Shown here: one piece after another, positions 15,703 to 22,190 of the stretch | Layout of the letters: each line of letters begins with the position of its first letter | Position numbering within the stretch: the first letter of the stretch is position 1 | DNA from: CAYVUB01 sp964454675 | GTDB lineage: Bacteria > Bacteroidota > Bacteroidia > Flavobacteriales > Flavobacteriaceae | Direction of reading: 5' to 3' | Assembly (NCBI GenBank): GCA_964454675.1 | Contig: CAYVUB010000038.1 | Span: forward strand, 1 to 25,840 | DNA: 25,840 nt | The notes under the pieces: generated by a model | The model's input: the letters and a program-made list of their open reading frames with translations, nothing else | Told to the model about the DNA's origin: nothing | Database searches by the model: none | Made by a program: the position numbers and the translations under genes

Positions 15703-17259
15703 TTATAACCCAACTATAGCCGCTTCAGCGCAACGTTCGCCATCCATAGCTGCCGATACGATACCGCCGGCATAACCGCCACCTTCGCCACAAGGGAATA
15801 AGTTTTTGATTTGCGGATGTTCCAAATGTTCATTTCGTGGAATGTTGACGGGCGATGAGGTTCGGGATTCTACGCCCACAACATTGGCTTCATGCGTGTA
15901 ATAGCCACGCATTTTTTCGCCAAAAGCTTTAAAACCGTTACGTAAACGGCTGCCTATAAATTTTGGAAGCAATGAATGTAATGGTGCCGATTTTAATCCG
16001 GGTTGGTATGAGCAGTCGTTCAAACTGTCGGATAATCTGCCTTCAACAAAATCTGTAAGGCGTTGTGCCGGTGCAACCTGACTTCGCCCACCGGCGGTAA
16101 ACGCCAGTTTTTCTAAATCTTTTTGATATTCCAAGCCTTTGAGTGCGCCAAAATGCTCGTATTTGTACAAATCCTTATCAGTATTTATTTCAACAACAAT
16201 CCCCGAGTTGGCGTACAAATTATTACGTTTGGATGGTGACATTCCGTTGACCACTACTTCGCCGTTGGCAGTCGCGGCAGGAACAATAAATCCGCCGGGA
16301 CACATACAGAATGAATACACGCCACGTTCATTCACTTGCTGTACCAGGCTGTAAGAAGCTGCAGGCAAAAGTTCGTTGCGTTTGCCTGTGCAGTGATATT
16401 GTATGCTGTCAATAATATGTTGCGGATGCTCGACACGAACGCCCATAGCAAAGGATTTGGCTTGCAACTGAATGTTTTTGTTATGAAGCAAATAAAATAT
16501 ATCGCGAGCGGAATGACCTGTTGCCAGAATAACACGCTGCGCAGGCATTTCGTTGCCATTTTGTAAATGAATGGCTGTGATTTGGTTGTTTTTTATGGTG
16601 AAATCGGTCACGCGGGTTTCAAAATGAATTTCGCCACCAAATTTCAAAATCGTTTCCCGAACATTTTGAACCACTTTTGGCAATTTGTTGGTGCCAATAT
16701 GCGGATGCGCATCCACCAGAATTTGGTCGGTTGCACCGTGATAGACCAAGTTTTCAAAAACACGGCGCACATCGCCACGCTTTAAACTTCGGGTATATAG
16801 CTTACCGTCGCTGTATGTGCCTGCGCCGCCTTCACCAAAGCAATAATTGGAATCTTCATTAACAAAATGGTCTTGGTTTATGGCACGCAAATCTCTACGA
16901 CGGTCTTGCACGTTTTTGCCTCGTTCCAAAACGACAGGTTTAAAGCCCAGTTCTATACAGCGCAATGCCGCATACATTCCGGCGGGTCCAAAACCGATGA
17001 TGTGAATGGGCTTTGCATGCGATATATCTTTGTAATCAAAAGTGTAGGCAGATTGCTCCGGTACGGGTTCGTTGAGGTAAACGGTTACTTTGTAGTTGAG
17101 GTAAATTAAGGACTTGCGGGCATCGATGGATTTTCGTAGTATTTTAATACCTGAAATTTCATGAGTGGAAACACCCAAAAATTCAGCCGATTTTTGAACC
17201 AAAATACCACTTTGGGTATCTTCCTGAAGTGTGATGCGCAGCTGAATGTCTTTTACCAT
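15703..17259 (-). CDS. FAD-dependent oxidoreductase, COG2509-type (function unknown)
   Basis: 518 residues, predicted soluble. A roughly 80-residue N-terminal domain (MVKDIQLRITLQ... ISGIKILRKSIDARK) precedes a Rossmann FAD site, IIGFGPAGMYAALR (87-100), followed by VVLERGKNVQDRRRD. Further blocks are FGEGGAGTYSDGKLYTR, CMCPGGFIVPAA and a C-terminal CGEGGGYAGGIVSAAMDGE, where FAD contacts are expected. This is the pattern of the widely conserved 'uncharacterized FAD-dependent dehydrogenase' family, whose substrate is not known to me. The cysteine pair CMC near residue 319 and C491 could be redox-active, which is speculation. It is a single gene, bounded by the hairpin at 17377 upstream and fabD downstream. 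Confidence 0.88.
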   Translation of the reverse strand: MVKDIQLRITLQEDTQSGILVQKSAEFLGVSTHEISGIKILRKSIDARKSLIYLNYKVTVYLNEPVPEQSAYTFDYKDISHAKPIHIIGFGPAGMYAALRCIELGFKPVVLERGKNVQDRRRDLRAINQDHFVNEDSNYCFGEGGAGTYSDGKLYTRSLKRGDVRRVFENLVYHGATDQILVDAHPHIGTNKLPKVVQNVRETILKFGGEIHFETRVTDFTIKNNQITAIHLQNGNEMPAQRVILATGHSARDIFYLLHNKNIQLQAKSFAMGVRVEHPQHIIDSIQYHCTGKRNELLPAASYSLVQQVNERGVYSFCMCPGGFIVPAATANGEVVVNGMSPSKRNNLYANSGIVVEINTDKDLYKYEHFGALKGLEYQKDLEKLAFTAGGRSQVAPAQRLTDFVEGRLSDSLNDCSYQPGLKSAPLHSLLPKFIGSRLRNGFKAFGEKMRGYYTHEANVVGVESRTSSPVNIPRNEHLEHPQIKNLFPCGEGGGYAGGIVSAAMDGERCAEAAIVGL

Positions 17260-17376
17260 AGCGCAAAATTAGGGAAAATTTCAGGAAGGTTACGAGGGAT
17301 TTTCTTGCCGGATTTGTTTAATGGTTTGTATATAAAAAATAGCAGGCTTATGTGTGGCATTTTTTAGTTTGAAAAC

Positions 17377-17428
17377 AAAAATAGTAGAAAAGCACAGAGA
17401 CAAAATTTTGTGCTTTTCTACTATTTTT
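17377..17428. terminator. Perfect 20-bp-stem hairpin, terminator of the LamG gene
   Basis: Left arm 17377-17396 (aaaaatagtagaaaagcaca) and right arm 17409-17428 are exact reverse complements around a 12-nt loop. The stem begins and ends in A5/T5, so it can act as a terminator on either strand. It lies 29 nt past the stop of the LamG gene. Confidence 0.8.
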
Positions 17429-17457
17429 ATATAGTATATGTTAGCAAACGTTTTTGC

Positions 17458-18381
17458 TTATTCTTTTATAAATTTTAATATATTTCCATTCTCAAACTTT
17501 AATAAGTATATGCCGTTAGTTAAGTTTTGAACATCAATTTTATCGTTAACAGCTATCGTTCCGGAATGAACTTTTGCGCCTAATACATTATATATGATAT
17601 AGTCAGTTTTATCTTTCAATCCCGAAATTGAAATATAATCAGACGATGGATTTGGAAACAGGCTTACTTTTGCATTAAAATTTTGGTCATCAGCAGATAA
17701 AGTAGAGCAGCTATTGTAAGTAACCCAGCTATTAACAGGATCCATGTTTATTAATGTTCCGTTAAAATTACCACCATTATCGCTTAAATCGTTTACAGTA
17801 GTTCCGCTACCTTCATCAAAATTATAAAAAGCATGTAAATCTGTTTCATTACCTGTCAAACAAATATTCATATTTGTTAAAATTTCAGCATCTGTTCGTA
17901 CAGTGCTCCAGATTCTTACATCATCGATTAAGCCGTTAAAAACATCATCAACATCATTGTAGCCAATACCGGCTCCATTACCGGAAATATCGAGAGTTCC
18001 TCCGGTTTCAGTAGTATCCAGTACTCCGTTGATGTATAATTTAGCTTCAGAAGTTGAGGATGAATAACTAACAGCTATATGAACCCATTGATTTGAAGGG
18101 ATTGGTGACGTTGAAGTAACAACGTCATAGAGTGTTAAATAATCACTTGTATTAAGTCCTAAAAAAGGTTCATCTTCTCCAAATTCTATAATAGTTGTAT
18201 AATTACCTTGATTGCCTCTAAAATTTATCCATGCTTCAAAAGTTACTTCACTAGGGCAAGTTATGTCCGGTATTGCAACTTGTTGTAAACCTAAGTCCGG
18301 ATTGAACTCAAGTGCCGTTTGTGCTATCGATAAATTGAAAGACAATATAATTAATAAAGTAGAAAATGTAATTTTTTTCAT
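17458..18381 (-). CDS. Secreted LamG-domain protein with type IX secretion sorting domain
   Basis: 307 residues. A Sec signal peptide (1-20, cleavage after SIA) is followed by a concanavalin-like LamG/laminin-G fold (about 24-190), with WINFRGNQGNYTTII, HIAVSYSSS and GLIDDVRIWSTVRTDAEI as the usual strand motifs. The C-terminal domain (239-307) is a type A T9SS signal: VSLFPNPSSDYISISG, IIYNVLGAKV, LTNGIYLLKFENG, KFIKE. The expected route is export by Sec, crossing the outer membrane by T9SS, then anchoring or release. LamG domains bind sugars or proteins; no catalytic domain is present, so it is probably an adhesin or binding protein. It has its own promoter and terminator. Confidence 0.92.
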   Translation of the reverse strand: MKKITFSTLLIILSFNLSIAQTALEFNPDLGLQQVAIPDITCPSEVTFEAWINFRGNQGNYTTIIEFGEDEPFLGLNTSDYLTLYDVVTSTSPIPSNQWVHIAVSYSSSTSEAKLYINGVLDTTETGGTLDISGNGAGIGYNDVDDVFNGLIDDVRIWSTVRTDAEILTNMNICLTGNETDLHAFYNFDEGSGTTVNDLSDNGGNFNGTLINMDPVNSWVTYNSCSTLSADDQNFNAKVSLFPNPSSDYISISGLKDKTDYIIYNVLGAKVHSGTIAVNDKIDVQNLTNGIYLLKFENGNILKFIKE

Positions 18382-18472
18382 GTTAAATTAGATTTAAGGG
18401 TTTGTTACGATTGTTCTAAATTCTTTTTTACTGTACTTGGCGAGGTTCATCTGCTTGCCAATAAGCAAGCTG

Positions 18473-18503
18473 CAAAGGTAATATTATTATTTGACAAACC
18501 CAA
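18473..18503 (-). promoter_or_regulatory. Promoter of the LamG/T9SS gene
   Basis: On the minus strand TTG (18501-18503), a 20-nt spacer and TACCTTTG (18473-18480) fit the Bacteroidota promoter well. A 6-bp hairpin gcttgc/gcaagc (18453-18470) begins right at the expected start of the transcript. The leader is about 85 nt. Confidence 0.6.
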
Positions 18504-18509
18504 AATCAT

Positions 18510-19004
18510 TCAACGTTTTTCATAACTTACAAACGTAAACGCATAGTTGTGCTGTTCATCTTTTGGATGGTGAACACTTTGGGTTTCTTTCCAGATATTG
18601 TTGTCTATTTTCGGGAAAAAGGTATCGGCATCAAAACTGGCGTGTACTCTGGTAAGTTCAATTTTGTTAGCAACTGCCATAGCTTGTTTGTAGATTTCGC
18701 CTCCGCCAATGATAAACGGTTGCGGGTCATTTTTTGCAGCTTCAAGTGCATCATCCAAATTATTGACGACAATTACACCTGCCGGTACATTGTAGTTAGG
18801 TTGTCTGCTGATGACAATATGTGTACGGTTGGGCAGCGGTTTTGGGAAACTTTCAAAGGTTTTGCGCCCCATAATGATGCAATGCCCGGATGTTAGAGTT
18901 TTAAACTGTTTTAAATCGGCAGTGAGATGCCATAGTAGTTGGTTGTCTTTGCCTATCGCATCATTTTCTGCTGCGGCTACTATGATGGTAATATTATGGT
19001 TCAG
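18510..19004 (-). CDS. folA: Dihydrofolate reductase (apparent CTG start)
   Basis: DHFR reduces dihydrofolate to tetrahydrofolate with NADPH. The first in-frame ATG (18872) is internal and would remove the active site. Upstream codons encode the true N-terminus, NITIIVAAAENDAIGKDN, then LLWHLTADLKQFKTLTSG and IIMGRKTFESFPKPLPNRT. No ATG, GTG or TTG lies between the previous in-frame stop (TGA at 19022) and residue 45. The best start is CTG at 19004, which overlaps the TGA of the 2TM gene as C-TGA and gives 164 residues, normal for the family; ATT at 18992 is an alternative. The substrate-binding acid is D30 and the NADPH loop is IIGGGEIY. The Pro before it in E. coli (LPADL) is Thr here. It is translationally coupled to the upstream gene. 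Confidence 0.85.
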   Translation of the reverse strand: MNHNITIIVAAAENDAIGKDNQLLWHLTADLKQFKTLTSGHCIIMGRKTFESFPKPLPNRTHIVISRQPNYNVPAGVIVVNNLDDALEAAKNDPQPFIIGGGEIYKQAMAVANKIELTRVHASFDADTFFPKIDNNIWKETQSVHHPKDEQHNYAFTFVSYEKR

Positions 19005-19420
19005 TTCAGAGTTTTTTTTTCAGAGTCTGTAGTTGATGTTTGTTGCAAGGGATAGTCTTTCTCTATGGTTTTTTGCAATGCTTCAATACGTTGCTCCTGT
19101 TTTGCAATAAGTTTTTTAAGCTGAGCTTCTTCCCATGCATCGCCCATAAATTTATTGGTGATAAATACGCTAAACAAGTGGTAAACAAATAAAAACAGCC
19201 AGAACAGTATGGCAAATACAAACCAGTTATAGCCCAAAAATGTGGTTTGGCTGCCTATACCGAGCACCACATTGGCAACAATTAAAAAAACAGCACCAAT
19301 AAGAAAGATAACAAAGTGCGTGTACAAGCGGCGTTTTTGTTTAATACGGCGTCTTGCATTTTTAAAGAGTTCTAATTGGTCTTCATTAACTGGTGTTTCC
19401 GGTTTTGATGTTCCAAACAT
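19001..19420 (-). CDS. 2TM domain protein (histidine-kinase-type membrane hairpin)
   Basis: 139 residues. After a charged, basic segment (NARRRIKQKRRLYTHF, 21-36), two membrane helices (about 33-55 and 64-86) are separated by a short loop with LGYNW. A cytoplasmic coiled-coil tail (95-122, EEAQLKKLIAKQEQRIEALQK) follows. This matches the 2TM family (PF13239), found alone or on sensor kinases in Flavobacteriia; no kinase domain is present. The function is unknown. It precedes folA on the same strand and its TGA overlaps the proposed folA start. The last codons run through nine A bases. Confidence 0.85.
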   Translation of the reverse strand: MFGTSKPETPVNEDQLELFKNARRRIKQKRRLYTHFVIFLIGAVFLIVANVVLGIGSQTTFLGYNWFVFAILFWLFLFVYHLFSVFITNKFMGDAWEEAQLKKLIAKQEQRIEALQKTIEKDYPLQQTSTTDSEKKTLN

Positions 19421-19443
19421 AGTTTTTCAATTTATTGTCACAG

Positions 19444-19451
19444 CAAAGTTA
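19444..19451 (-). promoter_or_regulatory. Possible -7 element of the 2TM-folA unit
   Basis: On the minus strand TAACTTTG, 24 nt upstream of the 2TM ATG. No TTG at the proper spacing is visible. Confidence 0.4.
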
Positions 19452-19689
19452 CAATATTTTACGCAAACGATGTAAATGAATTTTCACTAAAAAATGACCC
19501 AAAACCGAAATCGATGTAGTTTAAAAATAATTGAAAATCAAGTAAAAAGCATCGCTTTAAACATTGATAATACATTAAAATTACAGATGTTTTTTTTAAT
19601 ACTTTAAATAAATACAAGGTGTTTATTAAGAAAATCATAATTCTTTGATACAAGCCGTGTTACTTTATGGCTGCTGAAAAATTATTCTT
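19452..19689. other. AT-rich intergenic stretch, nothing recognised
   Basis: The region between the divergent 2TM and glycogen-binding-like genes is 299 nt in total. Apart from the two -7 candidates at its ends I see no gene, clear hairpin or repeat. Confidence 0.5.
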
Positions 19690-19697
19690 TACATTTG
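19690..19697 (+). promoter_or_regulatory. -7 element of the isoamylase early set domain gene
   Basis: TACATTTG, a match to TAnnTTTG, 22 nt before the ATG at 19720. The -33 region is not convincing. Confidence 0.45.
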
Positions 19698-19719
19698 GCA
19701 CAAAATTAAACATTGGATT

Positions 19720-20013
19720 ATGGCAATTACAAAACAATATTTAAAGAGCAAACCTGTATGTAAAGTGACTTTTTCTGTTCCTGCCGAAGACGCAAAAAAT
19801 GTGAGTGTTGTAGGGACATTTAATGGGTGGGATGCTAATGTGGCAGAGCTTAAGAAATTGAAAAACGGAACTTTTAAAGGCACAGTTGAATTAGCCTCAG
19901 ATAATTCTTATGAATTTAAATATATTGTTGATGGTACTTATATAAACGATGAGCAGGCAGATGCCTACAAGTGGAATGTATTTGGTACCGAAAACGGTAT
20001 GTTAAACTTATAG
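19720..20013 (+). CDS. Small isoamylase early set / CBM48-like domain protein
   Basis: 97 residues, a single immunoglobulin-like sandwich with no signal peptide, hence cytoplasmic. Diagnostic motifs are VTFSVPAEDAKNVSVVGTFN, GWDAN (the conserved FNGWD), then GTFKGTVEL, YEFKYIVDG and the end NVFGTENGMLNL. The FNGWD and YEFKYIVDG pair is that of the early set domains in glycogen branching enzyme, isoamylase and the AMPK beta subunit, which bind alpha-glucans. Standalone copies are common in Flavobacteriia; the partner and true ligand are unknown. It is a single gene with a -7 box upstream and a shared terminator downstream. Confidence 0.9.
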   Translation: MAITKQYLKSKPVCKVTFSVPAEDAKNVSVVGTFNGWDANVAELKKLKNGTFKGTVELASDNSYEFKYIVDGTYINDEQADAYKWNVFGTENGMLNL

Positions 20014-20037
20014 TTAAATCCAAATTACTGTATGTGC

Positions 20038-20066
20038 AAAAAGCTTCCCGTTCAGGGAAGCTTTTT
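20038..20066. terminator. Bidirectional terminator between convergent genes
   Basis: aaaaagcttccc (20038-20049) - gttca - gggaagcttttt (20055-20066) is a perfect 12-bp stem with A5/T5 ends. It overlaps the stop codon of the minus-strand gene at 20065. Confidence 0.9.
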
Positions 20067-20883
20067 AAATATTAAGTCTTATTGGTAATACAAACGGAAC
20101 TATGATTGACTCTCCATTTTTTTTACCGGGTTCCAGTCGTTTGATTTTTCCCAATGCTCGTACAGCTTCATCAGTTATATTTTTGGTTGGTCCAAAAACA
20201 TGTACATCATTTACGTCTCCTTTTTTGTCAATATTAAAAAGGATGTAAGTGTAAAAAGTTCCTTCCTTTTTAAAGCCTTTAAATGCTTTTTTTGTATTGA
20301 ATTTACTTCCAATTATTTTTGAAACGTTATTTGAAAAGCATTGTTTCAACTCTTTATTGGAAGTGCCTTCGCAGCCTTCGTATATTGGTGCCGTGCAACA
20401 GGAGTCTTCAGAAAATTCTTTGGGTTCATTTGTTTTTTCAACTAAAACCAACTCGTTTTTATCATTAACGGCTACATCAATAAACAGCTGGTAGAATGAT
20501 AATATTTTATGGTTGTTTTCATTTCTCAACGGGATAATATCAGGCAGGGTTTTTACCATACTATCCAGTTTTTTGTTGATGTCAGAAATTTCATTTTTGG
20601 TGGTTCTGATACTTTCATCAATGGGACGGCCGTTTTCACCAATTATAAAACTTACGTGTAACGAAAGATTGCCGGAATTCGGATATTTTTCTTTGTAAGC
20701 CAAAATATCATTTTTGGCTGTTTCCAACATTTTAGAAATAATTAGCGTATCAAAACATTCTTGTTTATTTTCAGAATCGTTGCAGGTTTCAAACGAAATA
20801 TAAGGTTGTTTAAATCCTCTGTTTTCCTGAGAAAAAAGGAAAGATGAGTACAGGCAGACAAAAATCAGAATAACATTTTTCAT
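20065..20883 (-). CDS. Secreted protein with TonB C-terminal-like domain
   Basis: 272 residues from ATG 20883; the TTG two codons upstream is less likely. A signal peptide (about 1-18, ending SSFLFSQ) sends it to the periplasm. The C-terminal 100 residues resemble the TonB_C fold seen in Bacteroidota 'energy transducer TonB' proteins. PIYEGCEGTSNKELKQCF corresponds to the usual P-[VI]-[YF]-x-GCE lead. It is followed by YTYILFNIDKKGDVNDVHVF and LEPGKKNGESIIVPFVLPI. An earlier segment (LHVSFIIGENGRPIDESIRTT) may be a second, degenerate copy. It lacks the membrane anchor and the proline-rich stretch of true TonB, so it is not a working energy transducer by itself. It lies 10 nt after thyA and is probably co-transcribed. 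Confidence 0.7.
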   Translation of the reverse strand: MKNVILIFVCLYSSFLFSQENRGFKQPYISFETCNDSENKQECFDTLIISKMLETAKNDILAYKEKYPNSGNLSLHVSFIIGENGRPIDESIRTTKNEISDINKKLDSMVKTLPDIIPLRNENNHKILSFYQLFIDVAVNDKNELVLVEKTNEPKEFSEDSCCTAPIYEGCEGTSNKELKQCFSNNVSKIIGSKFNTKKAFKGFKKEGTFYTYILFNIDKKGDVNDVHVFGPTKNITDEAVRALGKIKRLEPGKKNGESIIVPFVLPIRLNI

Positions 20884-20893
20884 AAACAAGAAA

Positions 20894-21748
20894 TTACACT
20901 GCTACAGCACCTTTAATATGTGGGTGCGGATTGTAATCGACCAACGTAAAATCTTCAAAACCGAACTTAAAAATATCGGTGACTTCGGGATTTAAAATCA
21001 TTTTTGGCAACGGTCGTATATCCCGTGATAATTGTAGCTCGAGTTGTTCAAAATGATTGTTGTAAATGTGAGCATCGCCAAAAGTATGGATAAAATCGCC
21101 GGCTTCATAACCGCATACCTGCGCCATCATCATGGTTAACAAAGCGTAAGATGCTATATTAAACGGTACACCAAGGAAAATATCGGCACTTCTTTGATAG
21201 AGTTGTAATGATAATTTTGGTTTGGCATTTGTGCCCTCTTCGGGGGTTGGAGGGCTTACATAAAATTGAAAAAACGCATGGCATGGTGGTAAGGCAGCTT
21301 TATTATTGGCAACATTGTCACTAAAACTTTGCGAGGTGTCTGGCAATACCGATGGATTCCAAGCCGAAACCAGCATACGGCGGCTGTTCGGGTTGTTTTT
21401 TAGAGTGTCAACTACTTCTTTTATTTGGTCAATCTCTTCACTGTTCCAGTTACGCCATTGATGTCCGTAAACCGGGCCTAAATTACCATTTTCATCGGCC
21501 CATTCGTTCCAGATTCGCACGCCGTTTTCATTGAGGTAATTGATATTGGTGTCGCCATTTAAAAACCAGAGAAGTTCATAAACGATGGATTTTAAATGTA
21601 GTTTTTTTGTGGTAAGCATTGGGAAACCTTCGCTCAAATCAAATCGCATCTGGTAGCCAAACACACTTTTGGTGCCTGTCCCGGTGCGGTCGCCTTTTTG
21701 GTTGCCGTGTTCTAAAACGTGTTTTACAAGGTCGTGGTATTGTTTCAT
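20894..21748 (-). CDS. thyA: Thymidylate synthase ThyA with an in-frame insert
   Basis: 284 residues (E. coli 264). It converts dUMP to dTMP with methylene-tetrahydrofolate, yielding dihydrofolate that FolA recycles. Motifs: DRTGTGTKSVFG (20-31), the arginine pair RR (123-124) for phosphate binding from the other subunit, nucleophile C156 in LPPCHAFFQFYV, QLYQRSADIFLGVPFNIASYA, and a C-terminal AVAV close to the family's APVAI. Two extra stretches are present. Residues about 134-152 (DTSQSFSDNVANNK) are, as I recall, normal for Flavobacteriia. Residues 165-177 (SPPTPEEGTNAKP) replace the three-residue ADG turn of E. coli and are encoded by a palindromic repeat. The frame and all active-site residues are kept. 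A REP-like palindrome starts 6 nt before the ATG. Confidence 0.95.
   Translation of the reverse strand: MKQYHDLVKHVLEHGNQKGDRTGTGTKSVFGYQMRFDLSEGFPMLTTKKLHLKSIVYELLWFLNGDTNINYLNENGVRIWNEWADENGNLGPVYGHQWRNWNSEEIDQIKEVVDTLKNNPNSRRMLVSAWNPSVLPDTSQSFSDNVANNKAALPPCHAFFQFYVSPPTPEEGTNAKPKLSLQLYQRSADIFLGVPFNIASYALLTMMMAQVCGYEAGDFIHTFGDAHIYNNHFEQLELQLSRDIRPLPKMILNPEVTDIFKFGFEDFTLVDYNPHPHIKGAVAV
21218..21256 (-). repeat. Palindromic insert within thyA
   Basis: Codons 165-177 of thyA. gccctc (21233-21238) and gagggc (21250-21255) form the arms around ttcgggggttg. On the coding strand it reads as C-runs and then G-runs, like 'ccctccaacccccgaag' type repeats I recall from Bacteroidota intergenic DNA. Confidence 0.65.
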
Positions 21749-21754
21749 AAACCA

Positions 21755-21774
21755 ATTCCTGCGAAGGCAGGAAT
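21755..21774. repeat. REP-like palindrome just before thyA
   Basis: attcctgc (21755-21762) - gaag - gcaggaat (21767-21774), followed by ctc. Perfect 8-bp stem, 6 nt upstream of the thyA ATG. Same family as 3499-3540 and 25199-25220. Confidence 0.85.
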
Positions 21775-22190
21775 CTCTTTTTTAATTAAACTAATTTTAA
21801 AAAAATAAAAATATAAAAAAGGGTTGAACGTAAATTGCTTTCTGATGAAATTATATCAAAAGTTATCAACTAAAGAAGTTAAAGAGAACCAAGAACCGGG
21901 AGATTGATAATTAACGATTTTTTGATTTCTGAATATCGAATTTTGAACACTCAATATCGAAGTTAAAAGCTAACTTTAAACTCGTTATGATATATTAAGA
22001 CATTTGACGTTGTTATAACTTTTGAATACGTAAATTTAATGGTTGAAAGCGGCAACATCTTTTGGGTTGTGNNNNNNNNNNNNNNNNNNNNNNNNNNNNN
22101 NNNNNNNNNNNNNNNNNNNNNNNNNNNNNNNNNNNNNNNNNNNNNNNNNNNNNNNNNNNNNNNNNNNNNNNAACTTTTGAATACGTAAAT
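21775..22190. other. Intergenic region containing a false duplication and gap
   Basis: AT-rich and without a gene. The last 55 bp before the N run (22017-22071) duplicate 22172-22226, including the 3' end of the permease gene, so they do not represent extra sequence. Removing the artefact leaves about 290 nt of true spacer, in which I see nothing else. Confidence 0.7.
22072..22171. other. Assembly gap (100 N) between overlapping contig ends
   Basis: Exactly 100 N flanked by identical 55-bp sequences, 22017-22071 and 22172-22226. The contigs therefore overlap and no real gap exists. See findings. Confidence 0.95.

Noticed and set aside
18510..18872. 120-residue DHFR starting at the internal ATG
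   Set aside because: It would lose the substrate-binding Asp and the first strands; the upstream codons clearly encode the DHFR N-terminus.
21000..21750. Frameshift or chimera as a cause of the long ThyA
   Set aside because: The frame continues on both sides of the insert with all conserved motifs, so it is a clean in-frame insertion.
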